A stretch of 64,000 nucleotides of DNA, taken from Paenibacillus sp. HB172176 (GTDB taxonomy: Bacteria > Bacillota > Bacilli > Paenibacillales > Paenibacillaceae). The stretch lies in the NCBI RefSeq assembly GCF_011947265.1, contig NZ_JAATHD010000001.1, positions 529,737 to 593,736 of the forward strand, given 5' to 3'. The translations under genes were made by a program, and so were the position numbers. Below the pieces are notes generated by a model. The model made no database searches, had not been told where the DNA came from, and saw nothing but the letters and a program-made list of their open reading frames with translations. This document shows positions 1 through 7,837 of the stretch, in pieces. Positions within the stretch are counted from its first letter, which is position 1. The number at the start of each line of letters is the position of its first letter.

Positions 1-175
1 CGTATTTGCCGAAAAGTCCGTCTTCGACGCGTGCGATCGGTCCCGCTTGCTCGGTCAGCTTGCAGGCATGCGCTCCCTTGGCTATCGAGTCCGTCCCAGC
101 TTGCTCCTGAAAGTCCCAGAAGGCAAGCAGAGAAGGTTGGTTCAATATGACTGCTGTTTTTTGTTGCTCCGGCAT
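1..175 (-). CDS. LamG/concanavalin-like protein, N-terminal part (runs off window)
   Basis: An open minus-strand frame begins with ATG at 175 after a GGAG-type site and stays open to the edge, giving 58 residues. The start of the protein (LLAFWDFQEQAG, then KLTEQAGPIARVEDGLFGKY) resembles the opening strands of jelly-roll carbohydrate-binding or sialidase-like proteins, which often begin with a WDFQE-type motif and an early G-K-Y. No signal peptide is visible, so a cytoplasmic location is likely if the start is right. It lies downstream of lipL on the same strand. The family call rests on a short stretch and the C-terminal domains are not visible. Confidence 0.55.
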   Translation of the reverse strand, partial: MPEQQKTAVILNQPSLLAFWDFQEQAGTDSIAKGAHACKLTEQAGPIARVEDGLFGKY

Positions 176-250
176 CTTCTCTCACTCCGCTCTATGCATT
201 GGTATACTTTCAATGATAGTACAGAGTCGGGAGGATATCGATTGACAAAA

Positions 251-1102
251 CTATGATCTTTTGGACGATTCAACGATGGAATAGCGATTCTGCAAGATAG
301 CCGTCATAGCGTCGAGCTCCTCTTGCCCCGGCATGCGCAGCTTGGAAGCGGCCTCCGCGAGCCCGGACGGCGTCTGACTGGTTCGAATGATATGCTTCAT
401 GCGCGATGCGAAGGCTTCGGCGGCACGAGGTCCGAGATTCGCAAGCTCTTCGAGGCTGGCCGTGCTGTCAGCGATCACGATCGGATAGTCCAGCGCCGTA
501 TCGCCTCCCGATGCCGCGTCATAGAAGGAACGGACAAGCTCCGCCCTCTCCCGGCCCGAGCCGGCGGCGACGATGAAGGCTTGTACAATGATGGCATTCC
601 TTTGCCGTCGCTGGGCGATGCCGCAGAACTTGAAGCCGTCTATGCTTAGATCGAAGTCGCCCGGACAATACGCTCCGGCAATTTCTCCTTTCTCAACAGG
701 CAGTTCCGTTTCCTGAAGCGCGTCCCGAATCAAGCGATACATGAGCTCGAATTCATTGTGAAAATGCACGCCTTCCCCGCCGGCCTTCGGGAGAATGAGC
801 GATATATTCACGACTCCCTTATCAAGCGGAACGGCGGCGCCTCCGGAGTTGCGGACGACCGTCGCCCAGCCCCGCTCGTTCAATTGCTCCGCGGCCTTCA
901 TCGCATGCGGAAGTCTGCTGTCCCTCGGTCCGAGGATAAAGGCGCCGGTATGGCGCCATATATGGCATACGGCAGGCCCGCCCGATCCGGCATTGCGGCC
1001 TAATAGCTCATCAAGAGCAAACGCCCGAAGCGGGTTGGCAGAGGCAAGCTCGTTCATCCGATCCAGAATAAGTATATTTCCATCAGCGTAATCCATGCGC
1101 AT
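251..1102 (-). CDS. lipL: Lipoyl/octanoyl transferase LipL
   Basis: This 283-residue protein has the biotin/lipoate ligase-like fold and resembles Bacillus LipL (YwfL), which moves octanoyl or lipoyl groups from GcvH to the E2 subunits of 2-oxoacid dehydrogenases. Supporting motifs are RNSGG at 84-88 followed by a V-N-x-S-L-I strand, Cys146 within AYCPGDFDLSI (expected acyl-enzyme cysteine), and Lys158 in KFCGIAQRR. The C-terminal 70 residues are less conserved, as usual. The first ATG at 1102 follows GGAAGG; a second ATG two codons on is possible. LipM is the closest alternative, but the CPGDFDLSI block fits LipL better. Confidence 0.85.
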   Translation of the reverse strand: MRMDYADGNILILDRMNELASANPLRAFALDELLGRNAGSGGPAVCHIWRHTGAFILGPRDSRLPHAMKAAEQLNERGWATVVRNSGGAAVPLDKGVVNISLILPKAGGEGVHFHNEFELMYRLIRDALQETELPVEKGEIAGAYCPGDFDLSIDGFKFCGIAQRRQRNAIIVQAFIVAAGSGRERAELVRSFYDAASGGDTALDYPIVIADSTASLEELANLGPRAAEAFASRMKHIIRTSQTPSGLAEAASKLRMPGQEELDAMTAILQNRYSIVESSKRS

Positions 1103-1215
1103 TTATTCCTTCCGTTATGTTCGTTATAATTGATCATAACCTATTTTTATTGACTTGGCATCAAGCAGGTGGAGAAGCGTGCGTGCATTCAGCGCGGGAA
1201 GGAGAGGGCGAATAG

Positions 1216-2118
1216 ATGAAGATGAATAGATTAGGAACATCCGGGCTGCTCGTCAGCGAAATTGGATTAGGCTGCATGTCGATCGGCATAGAGGAGGAGA
1301 CGGCGACAGCGATTATTCACGAAGCGTTGGAGGGAGGCGTTACTCTTCTTGATACCTCGGATCTGTACGACGGCGGCCGCAATGAGGAGCTGGTGGGCAA
1401 AGCGATCAAAGGTCGGCGGAAAGAGGTCGTTCTCGCCACTAAAGTGGGAAATCGACGTATACCGGGACAGGAAGGCTGGACATGGGATCCTTCGAAGGGC
1501 TATATTCTGTCCGCGGTGAAGGATAGCCTGAAGCGACTGGGCACGGATTATATCGATCTCTACCAGTTGCATGGCGGCACGCTGGATGACCCGATTGACG
1601 AGACGATCGAGGCGTTCGAGCAGTTGAAGCGTGAGGGGGTTATACGTGAATATGGCATTTCGTCCATCCGCCCCAATGTCATTCGGGAATATGCGGCCCG
1701 TTCGTCGATCGTCAGCGTCATGAACGCATACAGCATTCTCGATCGGCGCGCGGAGGAGACGGTGCTTCCCTTGCTGGAGGAGAAGCGGATTAGCGTCATA
1801 GCCCGGGGTCCGTTGGCAAGCGGAGCGCTTGCTGCGAACAGGCAGCCAGTCAAGGCGCTGACGGATTACGAGCTGGCGGAAATTGTGGAGCTTCGCGAAC
1901 AGCTGAAGGCATTGACGGCTTCCGGGAGAAGCTTGACGCAGCTGGCCATTCGGTATTCCCTCAGCCATCCCGCCGTCGCAACGGCCATTCCCGGCGCGAG
2001 CTCGGTATCGCAAGTACGGTCCAATCTGAAGGCCGCCGATTGCGACGCGCTTACGGGGGAGGAAATCGCGCTCGTTAGACGAGTGAGCAAAGCCAACCTG
2101 TACAAGCTTCATCGTTAA
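1216..2118 (+). CDS. Aldo/keto reductase
   Basis: A 300-residue TIM-barrel oxidoreductase of the NAD(P)H-dependent aldo/keto reductase superfamily. The usual catalytic tetrad is present: Asp46 (LLDTSDLYDGG), Tyr51, Lys76 (ATKVG) and His119 (YQLHGG). The C-terminal cofactor-binding part holds AIPGASSVSQVRSNL, typical of the family. The ATG at 1216 is preceded by GGGAAGGAGAGG. It is divergent from lipL and 53 bases upstream of the Lin0512 gene, which could be co-transcribed. The substrate cannot be told from sequence; reduction of a small aldehyde or sugar carbonyl is the general expectation. Confidence 0.9.
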   Translation: MKMNRLGTSGLLVSEIGLGCMSIGIEEETATAIIHEALEGGVTLLDTSDLYDGGRNEELVGKAIKGRRKEVVLATKVGNRRIPGQEGWTWDPSKGYILSAVKDSLKRLGTDYIDLYQLHGGTLDDPIDETIEAFEQLKREGVIREYGISSIRPNVIREYAARSSIVSVMNAYSILDRRAEETVLPLLEEKRISVIARGPLASGALAANRQPVKALTDYELAEIVELREQLKALTASGRSLTQLAIRYSLSHPAVATAIPGASSVSQVRSNLKAADCDALTGEEIALVRRVSKANLYKLHR

Positions 2119-2171
2119 GCAGGACCGGGTGCGGCATTTTAAAGGTATGAATGAGGAAGGGAGGTGTTCAG

Positions 2172-2531
2172 ATGGATAAAATCATGTTCATCGAAATCGG
2201 GACGGGCATCGATCTGCATGGTCAGAACGTGACCAAGGCTGCGGTTCGCGCGGTTCAAAACGCTATTCACCATAATTCGATGCCTGGCATCCGTTCGGTG
2301 CTGCCGGAAGGGGACTTGAATCAGATGAAGGTGAATGTCAGGCTGGCGGTTCCCGCAGACAAGGAGCTTCTGGATTTGGAGCAAGTAAGGGAGGAGCTGC
2401 CGTATGGTCAGGTTACATTCGAAATCATCGACGGAGGCATGCTCACCTCCAGCGGCATACTGCTCCAGGACAAGGAAGATCGCAACGATCTGGCTTATGT
2501 GGTCATCGCTTCGGTCGAAGTCGGATACTAG
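2172..2531 (+). CDS. Lin0512 family protein
   Basis: A 119-residue protein starting at the ATG at 2172, seven bases after a GGGAGGTG site; a longer reading from 2151 has no such site. The sequence (IEIGTGIDLHGQNVTKAAVRA, then a MPGI and a GILLQDKEDRND block) matches what I recall of the small Lin0512 family, whose members assemble as oligomers and have no settled biochemical role. No signal peptide, membrane segment or metal motif is visible. The close spacing to the aldo/keto reductase suggests one transcript. The family assignment is from memory of the motif order. Confidence 0.7.
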   Translation: MDKIMFIEIGTGIDLHGQNVTKAAVRAVQNAIHHNSMPGIRSVLPEGDLNQMKVNVRLAVPADKELLDLEQVREELPYGQVTFEIIDGGMLTSSGILLQDKEDRNDLAYVVIASVEVGY

Positions 2532-2561
2532 GCTTTCAGGCTGCTCCCGGCGGCAAAGCGA

Positions 2562-3458
2562 TCAGAAGCCTTCCGCCATCGAGGAAGACTTCCGGTAGCG
2601 GCCGGGCGTCATTCCCGTTCTTTCGCGGAACAGCTTCGCGAAATGACTATGATCTTCAAAGCCGATGCTTGAAGCAATTTGCGAGATGGAGAGGGTAGTT
2701 GTCAAAAGAAGCTCCTTCGCCTTCTCCATGCGCTGCAAGAGAACATATTGATAAGGGGAGCAGCCGACGGATGCCCGGAACAGCTCCCTCATATGTCCTT
2801 CGCTTAAATTCATTTCTTCCGCCAGCTCCTGCATGGAAACTGCCCCCATGCATTTTCCTCGCAAATAATCGCACATTCGGCTCACTCTCGCATCGATTAC
2901 CGGGTTCGGATTGATCATATAAGGACGAAGCAATCTGGACAGGGAGGCAAACAACAGCTTATACTGCCCTTCGAAGGCCAGCAATAGCTCGGAAAGCTCG
3001 GCGGACCGATGAGGATCGCTTCGCTTGTGGAGCATGTTCATGACCCCATCGCTCGCTTGCAATACCTGTCTCCACTCGCGAAGCAAGTCAAGTCTGCTAT
3101 CGCCCTCCAACTGGAGGGGAATGTGCATCGGAACGTCGTAGAGTGCTGTCCATTCCAGACCGTACATGCGGATGTCGAGTCCGAGAGCCAAATAATGAAT
3201 GGGCTCAGGCGCATTCTTCAAGAAACGGGTGGTGACAATAGCGCCTGCGGGCAGCGTGATTAGATCGCCCGGCTTCAAATCGTAATATTGTCCCTGGAGG
3301 ATCAGCTGACGCTCCCCGCTGATGATATACCAGAAGGCAGTCGAAGGGATCAGATGCGAATCGAAGTTCCAATCCGCTGTCCGATGCCATTCGAAGCCGA
3401 ATCGGTACAAGACTTGTTGTTCTTCCACGGTTATCCGGTGCAGCTCCTGCTCATTCAC
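2562..3458 (-). CDS. AraC-family transcriptional regulator with cupin sensor domain
   Basis: A 298-residue regulator. Residues 20-130 form a cupin-like sugar-sensing domain (FWYIISGERQLILQG, then DLKPGDLITLPAG). Residues about 195-298 hold the two helix-turn-helix motifs of AraC (SMQELAEEMNLSEGHMRELF and ISQIASSIGFEDHSHFAKLF, ending RERTGMTPGRYR). The first helix-turn-helix is followed by GCSPYQYVLLQRM, the linker typical of the family. It is divergent from the sulfatase with a 170-base shared region, so control of the sulfatase, and of itself, is the natural inference. The ligand is unknown. Confidence 0.88.
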   Translation of the reverse strand: MNEQELHRITVEEQQVLYRFGFEWHRTADWNFDSHLIPSTAFWYIISGERQLILQGQYYDLKPGDLITLPAGAIVTTRFLKNAPEPIHYLALGLDIRMYGLEWTALYDVPMHIPLQLEGDSRLDLLREWRQVLQASDGVMNMLHKRSDPHRSAELSELLLAFEGQYKLLFASLSRLLRPYMINPNPVIDARVSRMCDYLRGKCMGAVSMQELAEEMNLSEGHMRELFRASVGCSPYQYVLLQRMEKAKELLLTTTLSISQIASSIGFEDHSHFAKLFRERTGMTPGRYRKSSSMAEGF

Positions 3459-3631
3459 GACAATTCCTCCTGGTCCATGCGCACTTCGTTATCACTCTGC
3501 CGATCTTCGTTTTCTTGCATTTTATCGTGCTTTTATCCATTATATATCCCTTCGAATTCTTATACAATTAGTACTAGGAATAAATCGAGCTGTGGAATAT
3601 CCTATACGAATTGAAATTGGAGGAAACGAGT

Positions 3632-4999
3632 ATGCAAAATGAGCAAAAAGATGATTCTACTCCGAACGTCATTGTATTCTTCACGGATCAGCAGCGCTGG
3701 GATACAACAGGAGCGCATGGCAACCCGCTTGGCTTGACGCCGAATTTCGACCGAATGGCGTCCGAGGGCACGCATTTCTATCATACCTTCACGCCGCAGC
3801 CGGTATGCGGACCCGCGCGCTCCTGTCTGCAAACGGGCTTGTACGCGACGAAGTCGGGCTGCTATCGCAACGGGATTCCGCTGCCCGGCGAGACCCGTAC
3901 GTTAGCCCATTATTTCAAGGATGCCGGCTATCGCACAGGCTATATCGGCAAGTGGCATCTGGCGTCAAGCGAGCCGGTCGTGCAGGAAGAACGGGGCGGC
4001 TATGAGCATTGGCTGGCCTCCAACGTACTGGAATTCTCCTCCGACGCTTATGATACAGTGCTGTACGACGAGGCTTGCAAGCCGGTCAAGCTTCCCGGCT
4101 ATCGCGTTGACGCCCAGACGGACGCGGCCATTCGGTATATCGACGCCAATCAGAAGAAGCCGTTCTTCCTGTTTCTGTCCTTTCTGGAGCCGCATCATCA
4201 GAACCACAGGGATAATTACCCCGCGCCTAACGGCTACGAGGCTCCCTATGCCGATCGATGGACGCCGCCCGATCTGAAGGCGCTCGGAGGCACGTCCCCT
4301 CAGCATTTGGGCGGCTATTACGGCATGGTGAAGAAGCTGGACGAAGCGCTCGGACGGCTGAGGGATGCGCTTCAAAGTCTCGATCTGACGAAGAAAACGA
4401 TTATTCTGTTCACCTCCGATCATGGCTGTCATTTCAAAACCCGCAACGGCGAGTACAAGAGAAGCTGTCACGACAGCTCCATTCGAATTCCTTGCGCGGC
4501 TTATGGTCCGGGCTTCATGCAAGGCGGCCAGATTCGCGAAATGATCAGTCTGCTCGATATGCCGCCGACATTGCTTGACGCGGCGGGGATTGAGGTTCCA
4601 CACGTTATGCAAGGGCGTTCCGCGATGCCGCTAGTGAACAGAACGATTGCCGATTGGCCCGAAGAAGCCTATGTTCAGATCAGTGAATCGCAGACGGGAC
4701 GCGCCATTCGCACGGCCAGGTGGAAATATTCGGTTCATGCGCCGGAAAGCGACGGCATTTCGCAAGCTTTCTCGAATCGTTATACAGAGGAATTTCTGTA
4801 TGATCTGGAGTCCGACCCTTATGAATTGACTAATCTTGCAGGAATGGACGCCTATCGGGATGCGGCCGATCAATTGAAGGAGCGCCTGCTCGCCAGAATG
4901 AGTGAGGCGGGAGAAGCGGCAGCCGAGATTATTCAGGCGGAGCCGAGAGCATCCGGTCAAAGAAGAGTTTCGGTCGATGAATTGAGAGTGAAGCTGTAG
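3632..4999 (+). CDS. Sulfatase (type I, cysteine formylglycine type)
   Basis: A 455-residue alkaline-phosphatase-fold sulfatase. The start is the ATG at 3632 behind TTGGAGGAAAC; an upstream in-frame TTG at 3611 lacks a ribosome site. Cys59 lies in the VCGPARS signature and would be converted to formylglycine. Metal and active-site residues include Asp19 (FFTDQQ), the GKWHL block at 106-110 and Asp263-His264 in FTSDHG. The C-terminal region has the EFLYDLESDPYELTNLA motif common in choline- or glycan-sulfatases. There is no signal peptide, so it is probably cytosolic and acts on imported sulfate esters. No maturase is encoded in the window. Confidence 0.9.
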   Translation: MQNEQKDDSTPNVIVFFTDQQRWDTTGAHGNPLGLTPNFDRMASEGTHFYHTFTPQPVCGPARSCLQTGLYATKSGCYRNGIPLPGETRTLAHYFKDAGYRTGYIGKWHLASSEPVVQEERGGYEHWLASNVLEFSSDAYDTVLYDEACKPVKLPGYRVDAQTDAAIRYIDANQKKPFFLFLSFLEPHHQNHRDNYPAPNGYEAPYADRWTPPDLKALGGTSPQHLGGYYGMVKKLDEALGRLRDALQSLDLTKKTIILFTSDHGCHFKTRNGEYKRSCHDSSIRIPCAAYGPGFMQGGQIREMISLLDMPPTLLDAAGIEVPHVMQGRSAMPLVNRTIADWPEEAYVQISESQTGRAIRTARWKYSVHAPESDGISQAFSNRYTEEFLYDLESDPYELTNLAGMDAYRDAADQLKERLLARMSEAGEAAAEIIQAEPRASGQRRVSVDELRVKL

Positions 5000-5085
5000 C
5001 TTGCGCAGCGTTGTTTTTCTGGCAAACTCATTCCAAGTATATTATGCTGAAAGCAATGAATTTGCAGAAGCTGAGGTGAGCTTGG

Positions 5086-5709
5086 GTGAAGGAGAAAACA
5101 ACGATCTATCTGGTCAGACACGGGCAAACGGAATGGAATGTCGAGCATCGCTTTCAAGGCCATCAGGATTCTCCCTTGACGGAGAACGGGATCATTCAGG
5201 CGAAGTGGCTGGGTGAAGCTCTGGCGAATGAACGGCTCCATGTCATCTGCGCCAGCTCCAGTCCAAGAGCCGTCATGACGGCGGAGCTGATAGGAGAAGG
5301 AAGAGGCTTGACGGTTCAAGCCTGCGATGCGTTTATGGAATTAGGACTGGGCGAATGGGAAGGCATGAATCAAGAGGAGGCGAAGGAGCTGTACCCACAG
5401 CCCTTCGATCAATTCTGGAATGATCCGGAGAGCTTTGGCGTGCAGGGCGGCGAGAGCTTTGCCGAGGCGTTCGACCGCGCGAGGAACGCTTTGCTGCAGC
5501 TTGCAGAGGAACATGCCGGAAAGACCGTTCTCATTGTCACGCATACCGTCATCGTGAAGCTGCTCATGGCTTATTTTGAAAATCGTCCACTCCGCGATCT
5601 ATGGAAGCCGCCTTACATCCATCCGACCTGTCTGAGCAAGATCGAGCTGTACGAAGATGGACATGCCATCCTTCTGCATGGCGACATAAGCCATTATCAG
5701 GAGAAGTAG
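5086..5709 (+). CDS. Histidine phosphatase family protein (phosphoglycerate mutase-like)
   Basis: A 207-residue branch-1 histidine phosphatase. The phosphorylated histidine is His12 in LVRHGQTEWN; further family motifs are SSPRAVMTAELI, the acid residue in LGLGEWEG, and the second catalytic histidine in VTHTV near residue 154. The start is a GTG at 5086 after GAGGTGAG. Members range from cofactor-dependent phosphoglycerate mutase to broad phosphatases and alpha-ribazole phosphatase; the ~207-residue length fits the broad phosphatases. Its 3' end overlaps the end of the convergent DUF4838 gene by 13 bases. Confidence 0.85.
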   Translation: MKEKTTIYLVRHGQTEWNVEHRFQGHQDSPLTENGIIQAKWLGEALANERLHVICASSSPRAVMTAELIGEGRGLTVQACDAFMELGLGEWEGMNQEEAKELYPQPFDQFWNDPESFGVQGGESFAEAFDRARNALLQLAEEHAGKTVLIVTHTVIVKLLMAYFENRPLRDLWKPPYIHPTCLSKIELYEDGHAILLHGDISHYQEK

Positions 5710-7823
5710 AGAGCCTTATAACGCAAATAGGCCTTCTCGCACCAGCTGGCTTTCAGTCCATTATCGTACAGGTCGAAGCGGGTGCTTGGACGCACAGCCT
5801 CCGTATTCTGTTCCAGCGCAAGCGCATATCGCTGGACATGAAGAAAGGCGTTTCTCGCCTGCTCATGCAAAGCCTGCTTGTGAAATTGATGCGTTCTAAC
5901 CAAGCCGTAGATAAAGCGAACCATGTCCTCCAAATAGGAAAACCGCCGTTCGTCCTCTAGTAATCTGGCGACGACAACAGCTTCGCGCGCGCCGTCAAGC
6001 GCTCTATCGATGAATCGTCGACAGACGGCAAGCAAATCGACGGTTTCCGTCAAACTGATACCGGCATTGCTGCCTTCGGCCCTAAGATCGTATTGCATAT
6101 GTTCAAGCGGGAAGAGCTCTTCCGCATTCTCGCGCAGCCTGCCTGTTAGAGACTGCCGAATGCCCTTCGAATATTGATAATGCTTCAAAAATTTGCTATT
6201 GCGCATCGCTTTCTCTAATGATTCGTAGAAGCTCCGGGCATCGGCGGCGGAGTCCCCGTAGCAGAGCGAATAATAGTCGTCGACAATCCGGTCGGCATCC
6301 TCCAGAATATTCCACAGCATGCGATATAGCTGATAATTGGTAAGCGTAAGCGTGCCCCAACTGCGGTCGGTCAGATGCATATAATGAAAGTGGCGTATGC
6401 CCGATCGGTAATAGAAGGGCAGATCATGCTTCATAATTGCCGTCAACGGAATCGGACAGGCAGCGAACGAACCCACGTTATAGTATTCGCCGACAAACGC
6501 ATTCCCTTTATAGTGCCGATCCTCGGCTGTTGTCCATGGAACGAAGGTCGTCATAAGCTCCTGATTCGACTCGGTGCAGCACTCATCATCCAGCGTATGC
6601 AGGAAGCAGCGTTCGATCGGGAAGTAGGTGGGAAAGCAGCTCCCATAATCGAAATCCTCGGGCAAGGCGCGGTCGGGAGCGGGCAGCGTTTCATGATAGA
6701 TAGGGAAAATAATGTGAACATGCCGTCCCAACCTTCCTTCGCGTTCCGCAGCATCCAGATGTCCTCGCAAGGCATGAACCAGCAAAATCATGCGATAGGC
6801 GTAATTGCCTGTCGATTGGCATCTGTCGCATTCGCACCAGTTGCCGTTATCCAGCATCCAGAAGTTAAGCACATCGGCATGCCGCCATTGTCCGTCGATC
6901 AAATCATTCGCAAGTCCGTAGCACAGTTCAGCTACCGCATGGGGATTGGTGGTGCAGAAGTTGTCTCCGAAGCCCTCGCGATCTCCTTCGCCTACGTTGA
7001 AGCTGCGCTCTCCGTTTACAAGTCCGAACCAATCGGGATGCGCTTCCGCATAATCGCGAGGATTCAGGAAGCGGTACAGAATGTTATGACCGCCCATGCA
7101 GATACGGATGCCTCTCTTCTTGAAGGCATGCGGATGATGAATCGCGTTCAGCGAAGCAAAGTTGATGCGGTTTCTGCCAAGCCAGTCCAGAAGCTCAGCA
7201 CTGTCATCGTCGATATGCTCGCTGTATACGCCCCGCGTCTCGAAGCTCGGCGAATCGATGATGGACAGGCTGAGCGGCGGCGAAAGCGCGGAGCCGTCAG
7301 GCACATGCCTGCCTTGCTCCCCAAGCCCGATCCAGCGGAAGCCAAGCGCTTCCAGCAACGCATAAGCGCCGTAAAGGCTGCCGCTGCGATCCTTCGCTGC
7401 TATGACCCAATGCACGCGTCCTTCAAGGGGAAAGGTTGCGACAGCATAGCCCTCCGGCGGCAGGGTCTCCCATTCGTCCTTATGCGCATGAAGCCATTCC
7501 TGCCAGGCAGCGTCAATTGAGGAGCCCTCCGGCGGCTTCTCGAGCCAGATGGCAATGCCGGTTTCAGGCTTGTCAGAAATCGGGGCTTCCCTTGCAGTCT
7601 CTAGCGGCACTAGCTCCACGGTACCCTGCGAAATGAGCGATAGATGCTCCGCCAACTCGGTTGCGGCATAGCAAACCGTGCAAGTTCTCGCATTCTTCTC
7701 CGCGTTGTTCCACCAGTTGATCCCAAGCTCGGCAGAGGCGGCGGCTTTAATCGAGGAGAAGGCCCCCTTGTCTGCAATGATGCGAATGCTGCGCGTATTC
7801 CATGTTATCCCTGTCTGGGTCAT
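5697..7823 (-). CDS. DUF4838 domain protein, probable glycoside hydrolase-like
   Basis: A 708-residue protein. The frame is open another 132 codons upstream, but the ATG at 7823 sits behind AAAGGAGA and the upstream part overlaps the AraC sensor gene, so 7823 is chosen. Residues 40-200 resemble the N-terminal domain of alpha-glucuronidases (GAYALLEALGFRWIGLGEQGRHVP). Residues 200-520 fit the DUF4838 region, including WMLDNGNWCECDRCQSTG, a cysteine-bearing segment typical of the family. There is no signal peptide. It sits 14 bases downstream of the AraC sensor gene and opposite a sugar importer, which fits breakdown of imported oligosaccharide. The reaction is not established. Confidence 0.78.
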   Translation of the reverse strand: MTQTGITWNTRSIRIIADKGAFSSIKAAASAELGINWWNNAEKNARTCTVCYAATELAEHLSLISQGTVELVPLETAREAPISDKPETGIAIWLEKPPEGSSIDAAWQEWLHAHKDEWETLPPEGYAVATFPLEGRVHWVIAAKDRSGSLYGAYALLEALGFRWIGLGEQGRHVPDGSALSPPLSLSIIDSPSFETRGVYSEHIDDDSAELLDWLGRNRINFASLNAIHHPHAFKKRGIRICMGGHNILYRFLNPRDYAEAHPDWFGLVNGERSFNVGEGDREGFGDNFCTTNPHAVAELCYGLANDLIDGQWRHADVLNFWMLDNGNWCECDRCQSTGNYAYRMILLVHALRGHLDAAEREGRLGRHVHIIFPIYHETLPAPDRALPEDFDYGSCFPTYFPIERCFLHTLDDECCTESNQELMTTFVPWTTAEDRHYKGNAFVGEYYNVGSFAACPIPLTAIMKHDLPFYYRSGIRHFHYMHLTDRSWGTLTLTNYQLYRMLWNILEDADRIVDDYYSLCYGDSAADARSFYESLEKAMRNSKFLKHYQYSKGIRQSLTGRLRENAEELFPLEHMQYDLRAEGSNAGISLTETVDLLAVCRRFIDRALDGAREAVVVARLLEDERRFSYLEDMVRFIYGLVRTHQFHKQALHEQARNAFLHVQRYALALEQNTEAVRPSTRFDLYDNGLKASWCEKAYLRYKALYFS

Positions 7824-7837
7824 CCTGCTGCTCTCCT

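Noticed and set aside
1267..2112. 281-codon minus-strand open frame
   Set aside because: Fully antisense to the aldo/keto reductase with low-complexity arginine-rich content; a composition shadow.
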